Below the pieces are notes generated by a model that was not told the DNA's origin, ran no database searches, and saw nothing but the letters and a program-made list of their open reading frames with translations. From Cytophagales bacterium (GTDB taxonomy: Bacteria > Bacteroidota > Bacteroidia > Cytophagales > UBA9547), in contig JANYCH010000165.1 of the NCBI GenBank assembly GCA_025360395.1, positions 1 to 9,197 on the forward strand: DNA of 9,197 nucleotides, read 5' to 3'. The position numbers and the translations under genes were made by a program. Shown here one piece after another: positions 1-7,055 of this stretch (positions are counted from its first letter, which is position 1; each line of letters begins with the position of its first letter).

Positions 1-3000
1 TCTCTTTTGGCAACAGCTGTTAATTGGGCTGAAGGTGCACAGGTAGTGTCATTTTTTAACTTAGGATCTGGCTGAGGTTTTACATAAACAGTCTTGAAAA
101 AAACTGTATCGCATCGTCCAACTTTTATTTTATAACTTAAAATATAAGTACCAGTGTCTTTAGGAACAAAAATGGTGGTGTTCACCAGAGCGTTTGGATT
201 ACCTTTTACTATTCTTAAAAACCCTGCTGAATATATAGGGGTAATAGTATCCCGATCGCAGTTTGCTACATATACTGAGTCAAATCCGTCCCATGTACCA
301 ATTCCCCATCGCGGTATGTAATAACGGCGGACGGAAGCAAAAGAGTTGCTTGATTGTAGAAATCCCGCATCTAGCACATCTATGTAACCCTTGATGTTAA
401 ATGATAAGGCAGTAGGTTTATAGAATCTAGCCTTACTTAATGCTGGGCCATCTGAAGATCCGTTTAGGAAATTTGGTGGAGGGGAACCTGCCACTGTTTC
501 CATGTATCCTGTTACAATATTGGCCCTCCTAAGGGCAAAATTTAATTCATCGGTAAAATATATCCAATCACCTATTCTGGGGGTAACACCTGCTATGCTT
601 GATCGGTTTTTATATTGTGTCGGCGAACCATCTGCATATCCATTTCTGAAAACAGTTGTGGCATTAGCAATATCTGTTTGAAATTGGTATCGACCTATGT
701 AGCCATCCTGATCTGTAAAACTTAATCCTAATGAATCAACTGCAATCCTTTTTGGTATGACTATTACACTTTTCCCCTTACCTGGCAAAGAAGCACCTCC
801 ATCATTTCCTAAAACCAACTTAATCCCTGGACTTGAATTTTTAAAAGTAAAAGACTTAATGTTATGATTAACATCATCCGAAACATATAAGGTATCAGAG
901 TTAGGATGAATTGCCAATCCATTGGGATTCCAAAATGCAGCACCGGACAATGGTATATTTGGAAATTTAACATCAGGCTTATTACCATTAAATCCACCTG
1001 CAACATACTCTATACTTGACTTGTCAAATACAATTCTTTTTATTTGGGCATTTCCGTAATCTGCAAAATAAAGTTCGTTTTTAGTGCTTTCATCCAAGAC
1101 GATTCCATGTGGGTTACTAAATCTGGCTGAACCTATAGCCCCATTTTTGTTTCCGTTGTTCAAGCTTTTAGCAACTAACTGAGGAATCCCACTTGAACTA
1201 TCAGGTGAATATTTCCATATGGAATTAATATCCGAAATATATACTGTACCATCACAGGCAGTATATAAATCATTTGGACTGTTAAATTGTTCGCCATTTA
1301 CTACAGTTGTCACACATGGTTTATCACCCACAATAAAATTATGTGATTCAATCGAGCCACAAGCATTATAAGAAATAGTGTGTGAGCCTAATCCAGCTTT
1401 ACCAGCATTGAAATAATAATTTCCTTTCCGTTTCTCTATACCATCACCGATAAATGAATAACCTTTATTAACAGGTTTGTTATCAAGAAAAAAAAGTACA
1501 TCACTAATACAAAAATCAGTTTTTATAGGTACCCAATCCGGGGCTTCAATGGAACTTATTGTGTCCACAATATATCCAATCGTTGTACAATTCTGCTTAC
1601 TCTGGTCAAAAATAGTGTATTTGATTGAATCAATAATGTTTGGCTGAGTTGGTACGAATTTATAAACAGAATCCCTAGATGGCGTTGTAGATATACCTGT
1701 TCGTAAATTAGTCCAGGATATAAGCCAGTTTGGAGTTTGAATATTGGTTACCTTTACTAAAGACGTATCAAGAGCACAAGATCGAAAATTACTACTGGCA
1801 ATGTGCCCAATATAACAGGAACAGGTAGGAGGAGAAACAATAGTGTCAGATTGGGTTAGATTACAACTGCCAACTGCACGTACCTGAAAATTAATCTTGC
1901 AGCTATCTGTTAAGCCTGCTATTTCAAAAAATTCTGCCTGCCCCGCCAGAGGTGCATCTGTCCAATCCTGAAAACCTATACAGGAGCCTGAATATCGTAT
2001 TTGATATTTTGTGGCCCCTTCTACATGCTTCCAGACAAAAGTTGCCTTAGTACATTCCAAGCTTTGAATTCCAAGGTCCGGTTTAGTGGTAAGTGTTTTT
2101 CCTACTGGTATGGATATTGAATTTAAAGTGTAACAACTATCTTTAGTTGTATCAGCTAACACTAAATTTAATTTTTGAAAATTTGGAGTATTAATATTGA
2201 CAGTATAAACATGGGAAGTATCATAGCTTCCTTTATTAAAAATAAACCTTACTTGTTTGTAGGGAGTAATTTTATAAAAATTAGGTGGATTAGTAACTAC
2301 ATTTATTTTGATACTAGTTCCCAGGCAAGCTGTTGGAGGTGTTTGGATTGAAACTGTTGGAAGCTTACAAGTTGAAGAAACTGAACAATAGGAAGGCCTG
2401 CAAAAAACAGTATTTGATATAGCTGTGTCGCATTTCCCGGCAACAGCTTTCAATTGAAAATATACTGTATCATTTTTTTTGTCACTAAATTCCAATGATC
2501 CTCCCATTCCAGGAGAAGTCTTGTCAACTCTAAAAGTAGAAATGCTTCCAATATTGAGATAAGAAGTAAACGCACCTTTTACTCCTTTCTTGTACCTAAC
2601 GTCATAAGATGTTGCTTCTGGAATAGGCTGCCAGTTAAAATTCACTTCATTACAAGAAGATGAACCACAATAAGGAACAGGCGTTCCGGATAAAACTGTT
2701 AAAATCTTAACTGTTGGAGATTTAATAATGGTCTTTGAGAAACCATTATTGTCGGTAACTGTTAATTTAACATTCACAATTCCTGCGGCAGAATACATTA
2801 CAGGCAAAGGATTTTTTAAATTAGAAGTATCAGGATTTGCTCCAGCACCAAAATCCCATGACCATTTTACAATTGACCCTGATGAAGATGAAGATTTATC
2901 AGTATAAGTAACTTTTGCATTCTGACAGGAAGAAATGGCAGTATCGGATCCGTTAATAGTAAAATCGGCATTTAAACTGCATTTTACTGCATTCAAGGAA

Positions 3001-4064
3001 ACTGTTGCAGGTGTACTTGCACAACCAAACTTATTTGTATCCTGAACAGATAATTGTACTGAGTATGGATTAGTACCATTAAAATTAACTGTAACGGTAT
3101 TTTTTCCAATGCCTACAGGTGCATCAACAAACTGTGCAGATGTAGGTTGAACAAGTTTCCAAACATATTTGTTTGCAGCACTATTTACAGAAGCTGTAAA
3201 TTGGATTTTTTGACCTAAGCAAATAGGAGGACTAACATTTGAAATAACAAGTTGGGGAGAAGGATTTACAGTTGTAACCTTTACAGAAGAAGTAGTATCC
3301 AAACAGGCAGTATTTGCTCCATTTTGAAACCTGACGAAATACTGATTACTTGAAGCAACCGGAATATTGGTGAAAACATTTGATGCCTGTGGGCCGCTTA
3401 CCTGAGTGGGAGGCCCTGAAATATTTTTTATATATAAAGTATATTGTGAAAAACCTGCTTTCGAAACGGTAAAGGTTTCATTTCCATTTTTACAAATCGT
3501 ATCTTTTATAACTGATAAAGATGCTTTGGCACTGGTTGTCAGGTTAATAGAAACAGGATTTAGGCCTGTGGCCTCAGTTTCAGTAAATAGCCCGGGTAAT
3601 AATGCTGATATGGTTGTTCCCGGACTTTTTGGACTTAATAAAATGTTAGACAGTCCGCATTTTTTAATAATGAAAGCTGCTTTTCCCGCTTTAGTAAATG
3701 TTGTACCAAGGGGTATAGTACTTGGACGAGAAGAGTCTGGTAATAAATTTACTTGATAATATGAAAATGTGCTGGTTTTAAATAACCGGGTTGGGCCAAA
3801 TTTTTTCGGGATTGAACCAAAGGCACCTTGATTAATAAGTTTGTAGTTTCCCGTATCAATTACGCTTGTATCTATTTTAAATACCAGATTATACCCCCCT
3901 AGGTCATAGGGCACCACAGAAGTTCTTCTAATTTCAAAATCAAGATATAAGGTATCTTTTGAAGTTGTTTGAATTACTCGGTATTCGGAAGTGTTTTGCG
4001 CCAGTATTGCCTGTCCGCACAGGATTAAAAATAATAAAAAAAAACTTTGTAATCTTAACCGCAT
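1..4064 (-). CDS. Large secreted multi-domain protein (Ig/PKD, FN3, NHL beta-propeller), probable T9SS substrate; C-terminus off the left edge
   Basis: The frame runs from an ATG at 4064-4062 to the window edge without a stop (I checked every codon), giving at least 1354 residues. Residues 1-22 form a signal peptide (MRLRLQSFF, hydrophobic core, cleavage likely after ILA before QNTSEY). Ig-like modules with recurring C-x-G starts lie near residues 191, 282 and 580. A PKD module spans about 360-450 with the signature WSWDFGAG near 401. FN3-like modules sit at about 465-555 (FNWQPIPEATSYDVRYKK) and 665-745 (FVWKHVEGATKYQIRY). Residues about 925-1255 form an NHL/SMP-30-like propeller, with blades carrying NSPNDLY, FSNPHGIVLD, NPNGLAIHP and IYFTDELNFALRRA. 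The last residues are again Ig-like. Such proteins in Bacteroidota are usually exported by T9SS with a C-terminal sorting domain, but that part is not in the window, so export route and adhesive role are inferred. It is divergent from porQ. Confidence 0.9.
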   Translation of the reverse strand, partial: MRLRLQSFFLLFLILCGQAILAQNTSEYRVIQTTSKDTLYLDFEIRRTSVVPYDLGGYNLVFKIDTSVIDTGNYKLINQGAFGSIPKKFGPTRLFKTSTFSYYQVNLLPDSSRPSTIPLGTTFTKAGKAAFIIKKCGLSNILLSPKSPGTTISALLPGLFTETEATGLNPVSINLTTSAKASLSVIKDTICKNGNETFTVSKAGFSQYTLYIKNISGPPTQVSGPQASNVFTNIPVASSNQYFVRFQNGANTACLDTTSSVKVTTVNPSPQLVISNVSPPICLGQKIQFTASVNSAANKYVWKLVQPTSAQFVDAPVGIGKNTVTVNFNGTNPYSVQLSVQDTNKFGCASTPATVSLNAVKCSLNADFTINGSDTAISSCQNAKVTYTDKSSSSSGSIVKWSWDFGAGANPDTSNLKNPLPVMYSAAGIVNVKLTVTDNNGFSKTIIKSPTVKILTVLSGTPVPYCGSSSCNEVNFNWQPIPEATSYDVRYKKGVKGAFTSYLNIGSISTFRVDKTSPGMGGSLEFSDKKNDTVYFQLKAVAGKCDTAISNTVFCRPSYCSVSSTCKLPTVSIQTPPTACLGTSIKINVVTNPPNFYKITPYKQVRFIFNKGSYDTSHVYTVNINTPNFQKLNLVLADTTKDSCYTLNSISIPVGKTLTTKPDLGIQSLECTKATFVWKHVEGATKYQIRYSGSCIGFQDWTDAPLAGQAEFFEIAGLTDSCKINFQVRAVGSCNLTQSDTIVSPPTCSCYIGHIASSNFRSCALDTSLVKVTNIQTPNWLISWTNLRTGISTTPSRDSVYKFVPTQPNIIDSIKYTIFDQSKQNCTTIGYIVDTISSIEAPDWVPIKTDFCISDVLFFLDNKPVNKGYSFIGDGIEKRKGNYYFNAGKAGLGSHTISYNACGSIESHNFIVGDKPCVTTVVNGEQFNSPNDLYTACDGTVYISDINSIWKYSPDSSSGIPQLVAKSLNNGNKNGAIGSARFSNPHGIVLDESTKNELYFADYGNAQIKRIVFDKSSIEYVAGGFNGNKPDVKFPNIPLSGAAFWNPNGLAIHPNSDTLYVSDDVNHNIKSFTFKNSSPGIKLVLGNDGGASLPGKGKSVIVIPKRIAVDSLGLSFTDQDGYIGRYQFQTDIANATTVFRNGYADGSPTQYKNRSSIAGVTPRIGDWIYFTDELNFALRRANIVTGYMETVAGSPPPNFLNGSSDGPALSKARFYKPTALSFNIKGYIDVLDAGFLQSSNSFASVRRYYIPRWGIGTWDGFDSVYVANCDRDTITPIYSAGFLRIVKGNPNALVNTTIFVPKDTGTYILSYKIKVGRCDTVFFKTVYVKPQPDPKLKNDTTCAPSAQLTAVAKR

Positions 4065-4401
4065 TTAATTTTAAAAATACAAGTTTAATGGTTTATTCAG
4101 TTTACCGCAATCATATTATAAATGTTGCGGTTTTAGAAACAAACCCTTTGTTTTATTATAAATCAGTCAATCAAGACTTTAATAAATAACTCAACCAATA
4201 CAAAAATAGAATCTTTTAATCAATTGCCTTTATTTATTTGGTTTTAAATAGTACATGAGGAGATTTTGTAACCCTTTTTGAATATTATCGGAAAATGTAC
4301 TTCCTTGATTAGCTTTTTTATTTCTATTAATAAATTCTTTTTCCCATCTGAAATACAAAAACAGTAACTTCCCACGTTTTTTCTCAAAGCTCTTATTTAA
4401 C
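4065..4401. other. AT-rich divergent intergenic region between the large secreted protein and porQ
   Basis: These 337 bases separate two divergent genes, so promoters for both should lie here. The composition is strongly AT-rich with T and A runs. The only match to the Bacteroidota -7 consensus TAnnTTTG that I find is TATTTTTG on the minus strand (4208-4201). It would serve the large secreted protein with a leader of about 130 nt, but there is no well-spaced TTG upstream element (the nearest is 12 nt away rather than about 19-20), so I do not call it a promoter. No perfect -7 match faces porQ. Neither gene has a clear Shine-Dalgarno sequence. I see no RNA gene or convincing terminator. Confidence 0.6.
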
Positions 4402-5448
4402 ATGAGAAACATATATTCTTTTTTGTTTTTAACCATCTCATTTCAAGCCATTTGCCAGGTAGTTGGTGGAAAAGCTGCATTTTCCTTTCTTAATGATCCG
4501 GCCAATGCACATTTGGCAGCACTTGGGAAGTACAATGTATCTGTTATTGACAAGGACCCTTATTTGACAAACGCCAACCCTGCCCTGTTGAATAAAAAAA
4601 TGGATAAAGCTATTTCTTTTACTTACATGCCATTTATGGGGAATATTGTTTTTTCCTCAGTTGCAGGAGCTTATAATTTTAAATCTATTGGCCCTGTAAG
4701 TTTATCAGTTACCAACTTAAACTATGGTAAGTTCACTGAAAGACAAGAAGATGGGGCTGAAATAGGTGAATTCAGTGCGCAAGAATATGCTGTTGTTCTT
4801 GGAAAAAGTTATACTATTGGAGTCATAACCCTTGGCGCCAATGTAAAATTTCTTGGATCACAAATTGGATCTTACAGAGCACAGGGATGGGCCACAGATT
4901 TGGGTGCAATATTTAAACATCCCGAGCAAGACTTTACTTTTGGTTTTGCAATTAAAAATCTGGGAAAAGTTTATAAAAAATATACTGAAACTTCTAAAGA
5001 TTCATTGCCTTTTGATGTTCTGCTGGGAGCAAGTTTCAGACCTAAAAATGCTCCGCTCAGGATTTCATTAACAGGCAATCATTTGAATAAGTGGGACATT
5101 GTGTATAACGATCCAAACCAAACTACGAAAGTGGACGAAAAAGGACAGCCAATCCAGAAAAAAACCAAAAATTTTGAAAGGTTAATAAGACATGCCACTT
5201 TAGCCCTTGAAATTATGCCGGTTAAGTTTATTGACCTTCGGTTTAGTTATAATTACCTTATGAGCAGGGAGTTAAGCCTTACAGATGGCATCAGCTCAGC
5301 CGGAGTAAGTTTTGGTGGTGCTATTCGCTGGCAGTTTTTAGAAGCAGCTTATACACATTCTATAGTAAGTAATGCTGGTGGAATGAATACCTTTACGCTC
5401 AACATGAGGCTCGGTGAAATAAGCAATCTTTATAACAGGGAGAATTAA
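4402..5448 (+). CDS. porQ: Type IX secretion system outer-membrane protein PorQ
   Basis: This 348-residue protein has the length and layout of PorQ, a FadL/PorV-like outer-membrane beta-barrel. PorQ belongs to the T9SS attachment complex (with PorU, PorV and PorZ), which processes exported proteins and anchors them to the cell surface. The N-terminus is a signal peptide (residues 1-18, MRNIYSFLFLTISFQAIC). It is followed by the family-like start VVGGKAAFSFLNDPANAHLAAL, then DKDP and NANPALLNKK near residues 51-65. Alternating hydrophobic strands rich in Gly, Tyr and Phe run to the end, with a last strand FTLNMRLG and a short tail. The ATG at 4402 gives a complete signal peptide. hslU starts 4 nt after its stop. 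The large secreted protein upstream is divergent and may be a client of the same system. The main alternative is another PorV/PorP-type barrel; the GG...FSFL...NPALL pattern and length favour PorQ. Confidence 0.85.
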   Translation: MRNIYSFLFLTISFQAICQVVGGKAAFSFLNDPANAHLAALGKYNVSVIDKDPYLTNANPALLNKKMDKAISFTYMPFMGNIVFSSVAGAYNFKSIGPVSLSVTNLNYGKFTERQEDGAEIGEFSAQEYAVVLGKSYTIGVITLGANVKFLGSQIGSYRAQGWATDLGAIFKHPEQDFTFGFAIKNLGKVYKKYTETSKDSLPFDVLLGASFRPKNAPLRISLTGNHLNKWDIVYNDPNQTTKVDEKGQPIQKKTKNFERLIRHATLALEIMPVKFIDLRFSYNYLMSRELSLTDGISSAGVSFGGAIRWQFLEAAYTHSIVSNAGGMNTFTLNMRLGEISNLYNREN

Positions 5449-5452
5449 CATA

Positions 5453-6853
5453 ATGGAAGAAATCTTTACGAACCACCTGACGCCACAGCAAATAGTTTTA
5501 GAATTAGATAAATACATTATTGGCCAGAAAGAAGCCAAAAAAAATGTTGCTATCGCCTTGAGGAACCGCTGGCGCAGAATGAATGCCAGTGAAGAAATGA
5601 GAAAAGAAATTGTTCCCAACAATATTCTCATGATTGGCGCTACCGGAGTGGGTAAAACTGAAATTGCACGTCGCCTTGCCAAACTTTCAGACGCACCTTT
5701 TACCAAAGTTGAAGCTTCGAAATTTACTGAAGTTGGTTATGTTGGCCGTGATGTGGAAAGCATGGTACGAGACCTGGTGCAACAGTCGGTAAACATGGTA
5801 AAAAAGAAAAAGAAGGAAGATGTAAAAGACAAAGCGCTGGAGATCGTAGAAGAAATCATCCTCGAAACCCTTATCCCCCCTGTTAAGCAAAGTAACAATC
5901 AAACAGGTATATCATTTAATCTTTCAAACGGACAAAGCGAAGATGATGTAGAACTGAATAATAAAACCAGGGAACGTTTTAGGGAAAAGCTGAGGAATGG
6001 GGAACTTGAACAGAGAAAAATTGATATTAATATTCCCCAGCAGGCGACCCCAAATGTTGGCGTAATCGGAGGTTCGCCAATGGATGAAAATTCTATGATG
6101 AACATTCAGGAAATGATATCCGGAATGCTTCCTCAAAACAAAAAGAAAAGAAAAGTAACAATAGAAGAAGCCCGCAAGATTTTGCTTGAAGAAGAAACCT
6201 CTAAACTTATCGATATGGATGAGGTAAAAGAGGAAGCAGTATGGAAAGCAGAAAACCTTGGGATCATTTTTATTGATGAAATAGATAAAATTGCCCGCAC
6301 CAGCAAAGGTGGCAGTGGTGGCCCGGATGTAAGCCGGGAAGGTGTTCAAAGAGATTTGCTTCCAATTGTGGAAGGTTCTTCTGTCAATACCAAGTTTGGT
6401 GTAGTCCATACAGATCATATTTTATTTATAGCTGCAGGGGCCTTTCATTTCTCTAAACCATCAGATCTTATTCCAGAGCTCCAAGGACGTTTCCCGATAA
6501 GGGTAGAATTGGAGAAGTTAACCAAAGAAGATTTTTACTTGATATTAAAAACTCCCCGAAATTCTTTAACAAAACAATACGAAGCTCTTTTTAGTACAGA
6601 AGGTGTAGTTCTTGAGTTTGAAGACAGTGCACTCAATGATCTCGCAGAAATTGCTTTTAACGTAAATGCTGAAATAGAAAATATTGGCGCCAGAAGGCTG
6701 CAAACTGTTATAAGCCATTTGCTCAACGAATTCCTCTACCAAATGCCGGAAAACAGCCCGGAAAACAAAAAAATAACTATTACCTCTTCTTTGGTCCAGG
6801 AAAAACTGGGTGGCTTGGTTAAGGACAAAGATTTAAGCAGGTATATTTTGTAG
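5453..6853 (+). CDS. hslU: HslU, ATPase/unfoldase subunit of the HslUV protease
   Basis: HslU is a cytoplasmic AAA+ (Clp/HSP100) ATPase that unfolds proteins and feeds them into the HslV peptidase. The 466 residues cover the whole family. They start with LTPQQIVLELDKYIIGQ (residues 9-25), followed by Walker A GATGVGKT (62-69), the pore loop GYVG (95-98), a variable I-domain (about 105-250), Walker B IIFIDEID (271-278; D275, E276), and a conserved stretch from HTDHILFIAAGAF to the arginine of GRFPIR (R346). Sensor 2 is IGARRLQT (411-418). The C-terminal SRYIL tail matches the family tail that docks into HslV. Position 63 is Ala, where I expect Pro in GPTGVGKT. The start is supported by AGGGAG at 5437-5442, about 10 nt upstream and inside the end of porQ. 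The 4-nt gap suggests co-transcription with porQ. hslV is not in the window, so it must be elsewhere or beyond the window edges. Confidence 0.98.
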   Translation: MEEIFTNHLTPQQIVLELDKYIIGQKEAKKNVAIALRNRWRRMNASEEMRKEIVPNNILMIGATGVGKTEIARRLAKLSDAPFTKVEASKFTEVGYVGRDVESMVRDLVQQSVNMVKKKKKEDVKDKALEIVEEIILETLIPPVKQSNNQTGISFNLSNGQSEDDVELNNKTRERFREKLRNGELEQRKIDINIPQQATPNVGVIGGSPMDENSMMNIQEMISGMLPQNKKKRKVTIEEARKILLEEETSKLIDMDEVKEEAVWKAENLGIIFIDEIDKIARTSKGGSGGPDVSREGVQRDLLPIVEGSSVNTKFGVVHTDHILFIAAGAFHFSKPSDLIPELQGRFPIRVELEKLTKEDFYLILKTPRNSLTKQYEALFSTEGVVLEFEDSALNDLAEIAFNVNAEIENIGARRLQTVISHLLNEFLYQMPENSPENKKITITSSLVQEKLGGLVKDKDLSRYIL

Positions 6854-6854
6854 C

Positions 6855-6897
6855 GTATTTCGTAGTGAGTATTGCGTAATGCGATTTAGAGTATTGG
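6855..6897 (-). repeat. Degenerate 7-bp tandem repeat, array A (minus orientation)
   Basis: The array starts 2 nt after the hslU stop. Plus-strand units are GTATTTC (6855-6861), GTAGTGA (6862-6868), GTATTGC (6869-6875) and GTAATGC (6876-6882), then an irregular 8-mer (6883-6890) and GTATTGG (6891-6897). Read on the minus strand, the five regular units end in TAC, like the units of the arrays at 6956, 7024 and 8251, so this copy is inverted relative to them. The function is unknown. Confidence 0.75.
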
Positions 6898-6913
6898 AAT
6901 CGGGGAGATTTTG

Positions 6914-6937
6914 ATCTTAAATACTTGTATTTAAGAT
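6914..6937. other. Perfect 11-bp palindrome with a 2-nt centre
   Basis: ATCTTAAATAC (6914-6924) and GTATTTAAGAT (6927-6937) are exact reverse complements around TT. It lies 60 nt after the hslU stop and 57 nt before the TATCTTTG element of purM. It could be a hairpin ending the porQ-hslU transcript, but the stem is AT-rich and no T-run follows. It could equally be an operator for a dimeric regulator. The choice between these is open; the symmetry itself is certain. Confidence 0.6.
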
Positions 6938-6955
6938 ATTAAGTGTGTTATAGTC

Positions 6956-6983
6956 GAAATACTAAATACGCTATACTCAATAC
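6956..6983 (+). repeat. Degenerate 7-bp tandem repeat, array B (plus orientation)
   Basis: Four contiguous heptamers, GAAATAC, TAAATAC, GCTATAC and TCAATAC, all end in TAC. The array stops 11 nt before the TATCTTTG promoter element (6995), so it covers the place where the upstream -33 element would be expected. It has the same unit type as the arrays at 7024 and 8251. Confidence 0.75.
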
Positions 6984-6994
6984 TTTTTAAGTTC

Positions 6995-7002
6995 TATCTT
7001 TG
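6995..7002 (+). promoter_or_regulatory. Probable purM promoter, Bacteroidota -7 element TATCTTTG
   Basis: TATCTTTG matches the Bacteroidota primary sigma -7 consensus TAnnTTTG exactly and is followed by CA, a common context. It would start transcription roughly 45-50 nt before the purM ATG, so the leader would contain array C. No TTG is found about 19-20 nt upstream, where array B lies, so the -33 half is weak or missing. This is assigned by consensus only. Confidence 0.5.
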
Positions 7003-7023
7003 CACATTGTAAATGCCAGAATC

Positions 7024-7055
7024 GCACTACCCAATACGCATTACGCAATACTAAA
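7024..7055 (+). repeat. Degenerate 7-bp tandem repeat, array C, ending at the purM start codon
   Basis: Four contiguous heptamers, GCACTAC (7024-7030), CCAATAC (7031-7037), GCATTAC (7038-7044) and GCAATAC (7045-7051), are followed by TAAA and then the purM ATG at 7056. The array replaces any Shine-Dalgarno region, so it forms the purM ribosome-loading leader. It has the same build as the array before obgE (four units, TAAA, start codon). Bases 7037-7052 are the exact reverse complement of 6868-6883 in array A. Confidence 0.8.

Noticed and set aside
4012..4020. Possible lipobox (LILCG) in the signal peptide of the large secreted protein
   Set aside because: The residue before Cys is Leu, not Gly/Ala/Ser, and a good signal peptidase I site (ILA before Q) follows six residues later.
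3406..4189. Plus-strand ORFs of 116 and 76 codons (3406-3756 and 3959-4189)
   Set aside because: The first lies wholly inside, and the second mostly inside, the antisense of the large secreted-protein gene, whose frame is continuous and has clear domains. They are shadows.
4201..4208. CAAAAATA, a minus-strand match to TAnnTTTG, as promoter for the large secreted protein
   Set aside because: The nearest TTG is only 12 nt upstream and the leader would be about 130 nt. In DNA this AT-rich a single 6-base match is weak.
4230..4436. Minus-strand 68-codon ORF in the divergent intergenic region
   Set aside because: It overlaps the porQ start by 35 nt on the opposite strand, is Lys/Asn/Phe-rich as expected from AT-rich DNA, and resembles no family I recognise.
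5800..5806. A AAA AAG slippery heptamer in phase within hslU
   Set aside because: It lies in a Lys-rich I-domain segment of an intact full-length protein, and I see no sign of a stimulatory structure or meaningful -1 product. Likely chance.
6855..7055. CRISPR array
   Set aside because: The units are 7 bp with no unique spacers, so this is a short tandem repeat, not repeat-spacer architecture.
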